DNA of 7,543 nucleotides from Thermoplasmata archaeon (GTDB taxonomy: Archaea > Thermoplasmatota > Thermoplasmata > Thermoplasmatales > Thermoplasmataceae), in the NCBI GenBank assembly GCA_021826785.1, contig JAKAYN010000025.1, positions 1 through 7,543 of the forward strand, in the 5' to 3' direction. The position numbers and the translations under genes were made by a program. The notes beneath the pieces were generated by a model that was not told the origin of the DNA, made no database searches, and saw only the letters and a list, made by a program, of their open reading frames with translations. Positions 1 to 6,112 of the stretch are shown here, piece by piece. Positions within the stretch are counted from its first letter, which is position 1, and the number at the start of each line of letters is the position of its first letter.

Positions 1-108
1 TGCAATGTGGAATTAGCAAAATATGTGGATTATACGCAGATCATAGATAGCGCTGAAAAGAAAACTTTAATCTTCACTTCTTTTGTAAATGTATTACAGG
101 AAGTGAAT
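1..108 (+). pseudogene. Possible SNF2-type helicase fragment, cut at both ends
   Basis: Frame 1 is open from the window edge. It contains a stretch ending AEKKTLIFTSFVNVLQEV (roughly positions 55-105), preceded by LAKYVDYTQIID. In SNF2/superfamily 2 helicases the second RecA-like domain begins with a helix, a short basic turn and a strand of the form kvLIFsqF..vLd.l, and this stretch matches that pattern. From about position 112 the same frame switches to enolase-superfamily sequence, so the rest of the helicase domain (motifs V and VI) is absent. The enolase family would instead show a K-x-K barrel strand here, and none is visible. The helicase identity rests on one short motif and is tentative. 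The left boundary lies outside the window and the right boundary is approximate (about 95-115). Confidence 0.35.
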
Positions 109-111
109 GAT

Positions 112-708
112 ATATTAAAAAATATAAGGGATGCCTATCCAGATATAAGCCTAAGTGCTGATGCAAATTCAGAGTAAACATTTAATGATTTGGAAACAAT
201 AAAATCGCTGGATAGATACGACCTTGTTTATATAGAGCAACCACTGTGCTACGACGATTTAATATATCATTCAAAGCTTGCAAGGGAAATATCAACGCCA
301 ATATGCTTGGATGAATCAATAACATCTGCGAATAGAGCTGAAAAGGCATTTGATATCGGTGCATGCTCGGTAATAAACATAAAACCAGGTAGGGTTTCCG
401 GACTCACGGAATCAATGAAAATAGCGAGAATAGCCATGGAGAATCATGGTCATGCATGGGTCGGCGGCATGCTTGAAACAGGCATAGGCAGGGCATATAA
501 CATGGCACTTGCAGCAAATAATCTTATTGATTACCCAGGTGATACATCTCCAAATTCAAGGTATTATAATGAGGATCTTGTTAAAAATCCATTTGACATG
601 GAGGATAATATAATAAAAATAGATCTAAAAAGGCCTGGAACCGGTGCTGACGTTGATCAAAACATACTGAAAAAATACACAATAAATTCTGGAAAATTTA
701 GTATTTAA
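112..708 (+). pseudogene. menC: Decayed o-succinylbenzoate synthase / N-acylamino acid racemase (enolase superfamily), 5' end missing and internal stop
   Basis: The family enzymes dehydrate SHCHC to o-succinylbenzoate in menaquinone synthesis or racemise N-acylamino acids. The visible part is the C-terminal two thirds of the beta/alpha barrel. The metal ligands are present: Asp in SADANS (codon 160-162), Glu in YIEQPL (235-237) and Asp in CLDESI (310-312). The second catalytic Lys sits in INIKPGRVSG (382-384), followed by WVGGMLETGIGRA and PGDTSPNSRYY. From the DAN aspartate to the end is about 181 codons, as in a normal enzyme of about 370 residues. The first 170 or so residues, including the K-x-K catalytic motif, are missing. 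A TAA at 175-177 sits where the family has Tyr in DANSxYT, one base from a Tyr codon. The only nearby restart codon is a TTG at 190, with no ATG until 415. Family is near certain, substrate is not. A sequencing error could explain the stop but not the missing N-terminus. Confidence 0.85.
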
Positions 709-785
709 TTAAATTAAAATTATTAAATGAATAAAAGTATCTATAGAATTATATATCCTTATGACATTTTCTTATAAGTGATGCA
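709..785 (+). promoter_or_regulatory. TATA-like promoter of the glycosyltransferase gene
   Basis: The 77-base gap holds TTATATAT at 749-756. Its centre is about 33 bases before the ATG at 786, which puts transcription start at about 777-780 and gives a leader of under ten bases. No Shine-Dalgarno precedes the ATG. An ATG at 781 is out of frame with the gene. This is inferred from spacing only. Confidence 0.5.
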
Positions 786-2159
786 ATGGGTTATTTTCAG
801 TACAAGCTTTTTACAATTGATAAATACAATAATACAATAAGGAAGCTTAGCCTCATGCCAAAGTACGTCTTTATTGTATTAATAATCTTTATGATTTTTT
901 CATCGTTTCTTGTCTATATTATAATCATAAGAATACATGTATATAATAGCAGTATAAGACTAATAACACTTCTATGGCTTGTGCCAATGCCATTTATAAT
1001 CATTAACTTTCTATACTTTTTAAAATTACCAGGTGAGGATTTTAGAATACACAGGGTTATAGGAAAATGCAAGCCTGTAATATTTCAGATAACAACGCTT
1101 GGATTTAACTATAAATCGTTAATTGAAACTGTAAAATCTGTCGATTACTGGTATAATAAACTTTTATCAGAGCACAGGATAGAATTTGATGCTGAGATCT
1201 GGGTTGTAATAGAGCCTGATGGTTATAAGAAAAATAAAAGATACTTCTCTGAAATAGAAAAGATATCAAAATTTATAGTAGTACCGGAGGATTATCAAAC
1301 AAAAAATAAAACCAAGGGAAAGGCAAGGGCACTCCAGCACGCCTGCGATATAAGAAAATGTGATGCATGGATATACCATCAGGACGAGGAAACCATGGTT
1401 GGCGAGGATACAATACTGGGCATAGATGAGTTTATAAAAACACATGACAGAGGCATCGGTGTTGGCATAATATTATATCCACAAAACTTCAGCGGGAAAC
1501 CATCACAGATGCAGGAGCTATCAAGGAGCTACATGGACATTATGAGCATATTTTCACAGAGAACTGAAAAAAATATGCTTGTTGGATTTCACGGATCGCA
1601 TATAATTGTATCATCTGATATAGAAAATGATATTGGCTGGGACTTTGGAGATAAATCAACGGCCGAGGATTTAAACTTTGAAAATGCAGTAAGAAGGAAA
1701 TATAAAAATGTCTTCTACCTTTTAAAGGGCTTTGCATACGAAAAGGCGGCACTATGCAAGATGGATCAGCTAAGGCAGAGACGCCGCTGGATACGCGGCA
1801 TAATGGAGGCAATACTCAGAAAGGATATGGGCAAAACCAGAAAGGCAGTTATGATACTTCAGCTAATATCATGGTTTTCAGCCGCCATGTCGATATTTTT
1901 GTTCATTCTTGTAATTATATATAAGTTTTCTATAATAATACCTGAGCTTGCGTTTTTATCCCCATTTATATGGTTCCTAATGGCTTTGCAATACTATTCA
2001 GGCTACACGATGCACAGGCAGTACATAAAAAAACTTAGCATATATGTTTTAATAAAGAACGGCATCATCGGAGCCATTGTTGATATGATTTCACCATGGT
2101 ACGCAATACTAAAAGTAAAATATAATCCAAAGAAGGACTTTATAAAAAAAGATGTTTAA
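786..2159 (+). CDS. Membrane-bound family 2 glycosyltransferase, egghead-like
   Basis: A 457-residue integral membrane glycosyltransferase with a cytoplasmic GT-A domain, probably transferring a sugar from a nucleotide or lipid donor to a lipid or polysaccharide acceptor. Two N-terminal membrane segments lie at about 27-49 and 58-79. The catalytic domain follows: VFQ-type first strand near 98-106, EPDG at 143-146, the DxD-equivalent DEET at 200-203 within YHQDEET, a TAED acidic motif at 292-295, and QRRRW at 331-335 as the Q/RxxRW signature of processive or lipid-linked GT2 enzymes. Three more segments follow at about 354-379, 382-404 and 417-436. The H-x-DEET...GI..F pattern and the RRRW-RGI segment resemble animal egghead/BRE-3 beta-mannosyltransferases and their prokaryotic relatives. 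Donor and acceptor cannot be read from sequence. It stands alone, 4 bases overlapping the convergent hydrolase gene. The ATG at 786 is the first in-frame start after the TATA box. Confidence 0.85.
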   Translation: MGYFQYKLFTIDKYNNTIRKLSLMPKYVFIVLIIFMIFSSFLVYIIIIRIHVYNSSIRLITLLWLVPMPFIIINFLYFLKLPGEDFRIHRVIGKCKPVIFQITTLGFNYKSLIETVKSVDYWYNKLLSEHRIEFDAEIWVVIEPDGYKKNKRYFSEIEKISKFIVVPEDYQTKNKTKGKARALQHACDIRKCDAWIYHQDEETMVGEDTILGIDEFIKTHDRGIGVGIILYPQNFSGKPSQMQELSRSYMDIMSIFSQRTEKNMLVGFHGSHIIVSSDIENDIGWDFGDKSTAEDLNFENAVRRKYKNVFYLLKGFAYEKAALCKMDQLRQRRRWIRGIMEAILRKDMGKTRKAVMILQLISWFSAAMSIFLFILVIIYKFSIIIPELAFLSPFIWFLMALQYYSGYTMHRQYIKKLSIYVLIKNGIIGAIVDMISPWYAILKVKYNPKKDFIKKDV

Positions 2160-2788
2160 TATTTCAAATTTTTAATTATATCATCTACCTTTGAAACCAT
2201 AACAACGCTTGATAATGATCTTAATGCTGCCTCGTGGCCTTCCTTTGATGATGATGAGCATGCATCTGAAGCAACAACTGTGTAATAACCAAGGTTTCCG
2301 GCATCCCTTGCACTGGATTCAACACCAATTTCCGTTGCTATTCCTGCAAAGATTAAGGTCTCTATTTTGGCTGCCTTAAGCATGTTGTCAAAGATCGTGC
2401 CTATAAAAATGCTTGCTGTGTGTTTATTTAATACATAATCGTTATCTCCTGGTTTTAATCCATCGTAGATTTCTGCCTCTATAGATCCGGGTGCCATAAA
2501 GACAGGTAATTTCTCAGGGTCATCAACATGGAAACGCATCATGTAAGATGATATCATTGCAGGTGACATGTATTCCTTTGGCAATGGCGTTATCTTTGTG
2601 TAAAGCACCTTCATGCCTGATTTATGCGCTGCATCGAGAAGCTTCTTGGCCGCATTTAAAAATTCATCTTTGTTAAAAACGTTGTTTACGAGACCATTCT
2701 GGACATCCCACATAACCAACATTGTATGCTCAGGGTTTATTATCTCCTCCATGGTTTCATATATCTTTTTGTTACCTAAAATTTTCAT
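2156..2788 (-). CDS. Isochorismatase-like (cysteine hydrolase fold) protein lacking the nucleophilic cysteine
   Basis: A 210-residue cytoplasmic protein of the isochorismatase/nicotinamidase superfamily. The central fold is clear: Asp28 in MLVMWDVQNG, Lys122 in YVLNKHTASIF, and the loop GIATEIGVESSARDA at 149-163, followed by GYYTVVASDACSS. Nicotinamidases and carbamoylsarcosine amidases have the nucleophilic Cys at the position of Gly155 (GiaTdvCV). True isochorismatases such as EntB and PhzD have Gly or Ser there and hydrolyse a vinyl ether without a covalent thioester. The Asp-Lys pair is intact, so an enzyme without thiol chemistry is likely, but the substrate is unknown. A subgroup with a GI-T-x-IGVES/T-AR motif exists widely in prokaryotes. 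Length is typical. The N-terminal 20 residues precede the first strand. The ATG at 2786-2788 has an AT-rich box 20-25 bases upstream. It shares a 125-base divergent region with the next gene. Confidence 0.85.
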   Translation of the reverse strand: MKILGNKKIYETMEEIINPEHTMLVMWDVQNGLVNNVFNKDEFLNAAKKLLDAAHKSGMKVLYTKITPLPKEYMSPAMISSYMMRFHVDDPEKLPVFMAPGSIEAEIYDGLKPGDNDYVLNKHTASIFIGTIFDNMLKAAKIETLIFAGIATEIGVESSARDAGNLGYYTVVASDACSSSSKEGHEAALRSLSSVVMVSKVDDIIKNLKY

Positions 2789-2913
2789 GACATGATATTT
2801 TATTAAAATATATTTTTTTTATGTTTATACTAAAAATAACTTTGTATTATAAAATATTTATAATATTTAAAATCTGATGGATAAATTATTATTTATCTTT
2901 TAAATGATTATCA
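2789..2913. promoter_or_regulatory. Divergent promoter region between the hydrolase and the 2914 gene
   Basis: For the minus-strand gene, an AT-rich box (TTAAAATATAT, read on the + strand) covers about 2803-2813, some 20 bases from its ATG. For the plus-strand gene, AATTATTATTTAT at 2884-2896 is centred about 24 bases before the ATG at 2914. Both distances fit leaderless archaeal transcription, and neither start has a Shine-Dalgarno. The whole gap is AT-rich, so individual boxes are not sharply defined. Confidence 0.45.
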
Positions 2914-3561
2914 ATGAACATCGCTGGATTGCTATTAAATCCATTAAAAAACGCAACAGCTAGCTACACATGGTATGATAAAAACAATGGAATAATAAAA
3001 TGGAGATTTGAAAATCCAAATAATAAAACGATATCATTTATACTATTAAGGGGCATAAAGCAGGACAATAATGTAAGTGAAATATATCCATTTGGCAATG
3101 CCTTTTACCCAATATACTATGAAAATTTTGGAACAGAGTTTTCATTAAAACCTGAACCACTGAAAAACATCGATTTTAAAACAAACTCACCGCCCCTGGC
3201 TATTTTTGAGAATGAAAATAAAACAAAATTTGTGGCATTTTTATTTACATTATCTCCAGGCGAAATATACGAGATGCTTGAGGGTGGCTGGAACAATATC
3301 GAGCCCGGTGGCATAAGCACAGTAACCGCATTTTATGTATCAACAAGAAGATTTTTAATAACTTTTAATGAAGAACAGTGCTCAATGTATAACAGTGAAT
3401 CGAATCAAAATTACCCATGCCCTGGAAATCCATTATCCGTCAGATCCGCACTAATGTCATTAAGAAAGAATGTGAAACCGCTATTCAATGATAAGATTTC
3501 ATCAGAAATTAATAATTTATCATTGATGGAATTAATTGAATACCTTCTTGAACAATTCTAA
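2914..3561 (+). CDS. Uncharacterised 215-residue protein, probably beta-rich
   Basis: I do not recognise a named family. The first ten residues (MNIAGLLLNP) are mildly hydrophobic but too short for a signal peptide, and no other membrane segment is visible. Residues 15-150 alternate short hydrophobic strands with turns (WYDKNNGIIKWRFENP, ISFILLRGI, KFVAFLFTLSPGEIYEML, STVTAFYVSTRRFLITF), suggesting a beta-sandwich-like fold. Aromatic and glycine-rich loops stand out: EIYPFGNAFYPIYYENFGTE (about 56-75) and MLEGGWNNIEPGG (121-133). Two cysteines at 156 and 169 flank a short polar loop and could form a disulfide. The C-terminal 45 residues look helical. Codon use matches the neighbours. The start is the ATG placed about 24 bases after a TATA-like box. 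It is followed by the methyltransferase 35 bases later, with its own probable promoter. Confidence 0.7.
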   Translation: MNIAGLLLNPLKNATASYTWYDKNNGIIKWRFENPNNKTISFILLRGIKQDNNVSEIYPFGNAFYPIYYENFGTEFSLKPEPLKNIDFKTNSPPLAIFENENKTKFVAFLFTLSPGEIYEMLEGGWNNIEPGGISTVTAFYVSTRRFLITFNEEQCSMYNSESNQNYPCPGNPLSVRSALMSLRKNVKPLFNDKISSEINNLSLMELIEYLLEQF

Positions 3562-3564
3562 AGA

Positions 3565-3590
3565 AAAAATATTAATAATAATTTATATAC
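3565..3590 (+). promoter_or_regulatory. AT-rich promoter elements of the methyltransferase gene
   Basis: AAAAATATTAATAATAA at about 3565-3581 is centred roughly 25 bases before the ATG at 3597, the spacing of a leaderless promoter. A better-looking box, TTTATATA at 3582-3589, lies only 8-15 bases before that ATG and would start transcription inside the gene, near 3611. If that box were the real one, the next in-frame ATG is 3672. The first arrangement keeps more of the protein fold. Confidence 0.4.
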
Positions 3591-3596
3591 ATTACT

Positions 3597-4205
3597 ATGG
3601 CCGTTGACTTTGGCGTTTATCATCATTCATCTAAAGAATCATCGGAAAAACTCAGAGAAATATCAAAAATCATGTTTACTGAGGCATTTAAAAAGCTTGG
3701 GTACTCCGGGGATGAAAAATTAAAGATACTTGATGCGGGTGCCGGCTCTGGTTTTTTAACATACGTCACTGCCATGTATTTTAAAAATTCAGATATAATC
3801 GATATTGATAATTTTTCAGAATCTTTAATTGATAACTCAATCGAAAGGCTTGATAACAATTTAAGGGAGCTTGGAATAATTGACAGGGTAAGAATTATAA
3901 AAATGGATCTTTTAAACATGGATATTAAGGAAAGCTTTGATCTTGTTGTCTCAAACCTTGTGCTTCACAACCTTGGTAAAAGGAGGTTTATTGCATATAA
4001 AAATATAAAAAAAGTTTTAAAATGCAGTGGTTATTTTATAAATGCAGATGGTTTTATAAGGAAAAATATCTTTGTTGAACCTTTTAAAAGTGATGTTTCT
4101 AAGATTTCAGATTTGTTCGACGTGTCATTTGCCATGGAACCGAAGGATCAGAAAAGAACAGATGTATGGAGATACATACTTATGGCACTCAAACCGATAT
4201 GCTAG
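3597..4205 (+). CDS. Class I SAM-dependent methyltransferase
   Basis: A 202-residue soluble methyltransferase of the Rossmann-like class I fold. Motif I is LKILDAGAGSGFL at 42-54, with the glycine-rich SAM loop. Motif II is acidic, DIIDID at 66-71, where Asp69 or Asp71 would bind the SAM ribose. Asp104 in IIKMDLLN should contact the adenine. Motif IV, FDLVVSNLVLHNLG at 114-127, lies at the active site. The LVLHNL segment is typical of small-molecule methyltransferases of the UbiE/ArsM-like branch rather than an NPPY-type DNA or protein N-methyltransferase. The C-terminal part contains WRYILMALKP, a usual last strand. The substrate cannot be predicted. No translational signal precedes the ATG. 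A start at 3672 would remove 25 residues of an N-terminal helical region and still leave motif I intact. It is probably a monocistronic unit, since 136 AT-rich bases follow it. Confidence 0.85.
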   Translation: MAVDFGVYHHSSKESSEKLREISKIMFTEAFKKLGYSGDEKLKILDAGAGSGFLTYVTAMYFKNSDIIDIDNFSESLIDNSIERLDNNLRELGIIDRVRIIKMDLLNMDIKESFDLVVSNLVLHNLGKRRFIAYKNIKKVLKCSGYFINADGFIRKNIFVEPFKSDVSKISDLFDVSFAMEPKDQKRTDVWRYILMALKPIC

Positions 4206-4226
4206 TTTATTTTGAATCACTTATAA

Positions 4227-4251
4227 TTAATATTTATGTAAAAAATATTAA
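4227..4251 (+). other. AT-only inverted repeat downstream of the methyltransferase
   Basis: TTAATATTT (4227-4235) and AAATATTAA (4243-4251) are perfect 9-base inverted repeats with a 7-base loop, followed by TCTTTT. It lies about 22 bases after the methyltransferase stop. It could assist transcription termination, but an AT-only stem is weak and such repeats arise by chance in DNA this rich in A and T. Confidence 0.25.
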
Positions 4252-4305
4252 TCTTTTATACTAATCCGTTTTCAGCAAATATTTTTAAATTATCTATCAT
4301 ATTTA

Positions 4306-4320
4306 ATAAAAAATAAATAT
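4306..4320 (+). promoter_or_regulatory. TATA-like promoter of the thioredoxin gene
   Basis: An AT-only stretch ending AAATAAATAT (4311-4320) is centred about 26 bases before the thioredoxin ATG at 4342, which fits a leaderless transcript. The last bases before the ATG (CATTATAAT) contain no Shine-Dalgarno. It would serve both the thioredoxin and the overlapping gene. Confidence 0.5.
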
Positions 4321-4341
4321 CATTCAGTAATACATTATAAT

Positions 4342-4716
4342 ATGGATTCAGACCTTGAAAAAATAAAAAAGGCAAAGCTCAATGAGATAATGAATGAGCT
4401 TGGAAACAGGGTAAAGGTAATAAAAGAATCAAATTTTGGCTCTTTTGTTTCAGAGGGTGTTTCTGTTATAGATTTCTGGGCAGTGTGGTGTGCTCCTTGC
4501 CATATACTTTCACCATTAATAGAGGACCTTGCGGATAAATATAAAAACGTAAAGTTTGGCAAGGTAAATGGTGATGAGAACATGAGGTTACTATACGAGT
4601 ACAATATTACAGGTCTGCCAACCATACTTTTTTTCAAAAATGGAATTCTTGCGGATAGGTCTGTTGGTGTTGTTCCGGAAAGCGTTCTGGAGGAAAAGAT
4701 AAAATGGCTGCTTTAA
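4342..4716 (+). CDS. trxA: Thioredoxin with WCAPC active site and N-terminal helical extension
   Basis: A 124-residue cytoplasmic thioredoxin that reduces protein disulfides. The fold is complete: SVIDFWAVWCAPC at 41-53 gives the redox cysteines Cys50 and Cys53, then a long helix (LSPLIEDLADKY), the strand VKFGKVNGDEN, the helix before NITGLPTILFF with the cis-proline Pro93, and the closing strand and helix. The active site is WCAPC rather than WCGPC, which occurs in many thioredoxins and can shift redox potential. An extra charged helix of about 22 residues (MDSDLEKIKKAKLNEIMNEL) precedes the domain, as in several archaeal thioredoxins. The ATG at 4342 lies 26 bases after a TATA-like stretch. 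Its last 13 bases overlap the start of the following gene, so the two are almost surely cotranscribed and possibly translationally coupled. Confidence 0.95.
   Translation: MDSDLEKIKKAKLNEIMNELGNRVKVIKESNFGSFVSEGVSVIDFWAVWCAPCHILSPLIEDLADKYKNVKFGKVNGDENMRLLYEYNITGLPTILFFKNGILADRSVGVVPESVLEEKIKWLL
4689..4693 (+). promoter_or_regulatory. Shine-Dalgarno site for the gene at 4704
   Basis: GGAGG at 4689-4693, within the end of the thioredoxin gene, lies 10 bases before the ATG at 4704. It supports that start over the in-frame ATG at 4758. It is the only clear Shine-Dalgarno noted in the window and sits at the only start that must be internal to a transcript. Confidence 0.6.
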
Positions 4717-5288
4717 AACTGTTGCTTGGAATAAACGGCTTAAGCTACGGTTACTTTATGCGTTGTAATATACCAGTTATTGTAAATCTTTTTAATACAC
4801 ATCCTAGAGGCGTTGTCTACAATGATGACTGCCATAACATGCAAAATGTATGGAAGAGGATAATGCATTATAATAATAACTTTGAGTTACCAGGCAAAAT
4901 TAAGGATAATCTTTCCATTATAAATATACCTGTTAATATTCCTACAGTTGGAATTTACTCTTCAAGTATAAATACTGATTACACAAATGAAGTAAGATCC
5001 GTTTTTGATGCAATAAAAAACACGGATTCTGAATATACAATAGCATCAATTAATTCTTTGAACATTCCTGGTGGAGCCGATATAAAATGCAATATATACT
5101 CGTTAATAGATAACTATCTCTATGAAATAATAAACAGTTTTAATGATTTTATTATATTCTCACCATATGGCGATGTAAAGCCAAATGATGTAGAACCATA
5201 CGGAGTTTACATATCAACACGGCCAAGACCAAACCCGCATAAAACAATTAAAATTGATGAGATATTAGAAATATTTTCAAATATGTAA
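4704..5288 (+). CDS. Uncharacterised protein coupled to thioredoxin
   Basis: A 194-residue soluble protein with no family that I recognise. The start is chosen from GGAGG ten bases upstream. An alternative ATG at 4758 would remove 18 residues. The sequence suggests an alpha/beta fold: strands NIPVIVNLF (22-30), IINIPV, TVGIYSSSI (81-89), YTIASINSL (111-119) and DFIIFSPYG (148-156). Between them lie helices such as DYTNEVRSVFDAI and IYSLIDNYLYEIINSF. Conspicuous loops are NTHPRGVVYNDDCHN (31-45), IPGGADIKC (121-129) and STRPRPNPHK (171-180). The His, Asp and Cys residues in the first loop and the basic Arg/Pro/His loop near the end could form an active or ligand site, but this is speculation. 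Cysteines lie at 21, 43 and 129. The overlap with thioredoxin suggests a redox-linked role or a thioredoxin-dependent enzyme. It ends 2 bases from the convergent phosphorylase gene. Confidence 0.75.
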   Translation: MAALKLLLGINGLSYGYFMRCNIPVIVNLFNTHPRGVVYNDDCHNMQNVWKRIMHYNNNFELPGKIKDNLSIINIPVNIPTVGIYSSSINTDYTNEVRSVFDAIKNTDSEYTIASINSLNIPGGADIKCNIYSLIDNYLYEIINSFNDFIIFSPYGDVKPNDVEPYGVYISTRPRPNPHKTIKIDEILEIFSNM

Positions 5289-5290
5289 AT

Positions 5291-5986
5291 TTATTTTGAT
5301 AATACATTTAATATAGCCTTTGCAATCAATTTTTCCTTGTTTAATATCTCTACTTTTTCCATTGACTTGCCTGTTATAAGGTTTTTGTATACCAGATGCA
5401 CTGATAGCGCCCTAACGTTTCTTAGCCTAGCAATAAAGTAAAGGCCTGCACCCTCAAGCTCTACTGCAAGATGATTGTCCGCGGCTATTCTCTCCAAAAA
5501 CTCCCTGGGCTGCGCAAAAAGAGCATCGCTTGTGAATACATTGCCTTTCAATGTTTTTAATCCGGATGCATCAAATTCTTCTGAGGCTTTAATTAAAAGA
5601 TCGTAATCCGGTGTTAACGAATACGCATAATCGTTATTTAGGTACTGTTTGAATGTGCCGCCAAAGTTGTATGAGTATCCCTGAGGTATAATAATTGATC
5701 CTGGATCTATATTATTTTTTATTGCATTGCATGAACCGAATCTTATAATGCGTTTTGCACCGAGTGATATTAAATCATCTGTTATCAATGAAATTGATGG
5801 AATGCCTATGCCATGAAAGACCGTCGTTATGGTTTTACCATTGTATTTTCCCTGGTATGCTGTATACCCTGCAAATTCTGATATCTTTTCAACATCACTT
5901 AAAAGTTCATTAACTGTTTTTTGCCTTTCCAGATTTCCAAGGATTATCACATCCTCGCTTACACTTTTTGCTGTTATTATTGCCAT
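5291..5986 (-). CDS. Nucleoside phosphorylase, PNP/UDP family 1 (purine or uridine)
   Basis: A 231-residue cytoplasmic enzyme that cleaves a nucleoside with phosphate to base and ribose 1-phosphate, in nucleoside salvage. Length and motif order match the hexameric DeoD/Udp family. LGNLERQK at 16-23 replaces the usual GDPxR, with Arg21 as a phosphate ligand. FHGIGIPSIS at 57-66 matches the HGMG loop. IIRFGSCNAI at 80-89 has Arg82 and Ser85 in the phosphate site (RxGTCG). NVFTSDALF lies at 149-157. VELEGAGLY at 175-183 corresponds to the VEMEAAGLY ribose-binding strand. After this, purine phosphorylases have a VSDH-type loop whose Asp protonates the purine. Here it reads SVHLVYKNLITG (195-206) with no Asp, so a uridine phosphorylase-like or divergent specificity is possible. 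The ATG at 5984-5986 has only a weak AT-rich box upstream. The gene converges on the 4704 gene. Confidence 0.88.
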   Translation of the reverse strand: MAIITAKSVSEDVIILGNLERQKTVNELLSDVEKISEFAGYTAYQGKYNGKTITTVFHGIGIPSISLITDDLISLGAKRIIRFGSCNAIKNNIDPGSIIIPQGYSYNFGGTFKQYLNNDYAYSLTPDYDLLIKASEEFDASGLKTLKGNVFTSDALFAQPREFLERIAADNHLAVELEGAGLYFIARLRNVRALSVHLVYKNLITGKSMEKVEILNKEKLIAKAILNVLSK

Positions 5987-6112
5987 GATTTCATAATTAA
6001 AACATCAATCAAAATTGTTATGAAAGCATTGAAGCTACAGCAAAAATTAAAATAGCAGCGTGATATTTACATATAGATTATTATTAGGTATGATACAATG
6101 TAATGCATAAAA
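5987..6112 (-). promoter_or_regulatory. Spacer between cbiZ and the phosphorylase gene, probable phosphorylase promoter
   Basis: The 126 bases between two minus-strand genes contain no credible reading frame or RNA gene. CAATTTTGATT (minus strand, about 6007-6017) is centred near 26 bases before the phosphorylase ATG and is the best candidate TATA element, but it is weak. A read-through transcript from cbiZ cannot be excluded. Confidence 0.3.

Noticed and set aside
190..708. A separate intact gene starting at TTG 190
   Set aside because: It begins inside the enolase barrel just after the conserved first metal ligand, has no Shine-Dalgarno or promoter at a useful distance, and cannot form the full active site. 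It is better read as the tail of a pseudogene.
1540..1812. Minus-strand reading frame of 90 codons
   Set aside because: It lies entirely inside the glycosyltransferase catalytic domain, opposite the TAED and QRRRW motifs, and its translation shows no recognisable protein character.
3582..3672. Methyltransferase start at 3672 driven by TTTATATA at 3582-3589
   Set aside because: It would remove an N-terminal helical region that normally precedes motif I, and another AT-rich box is correctly spaced for the ATG at 3597. It was kept only as an alternative.
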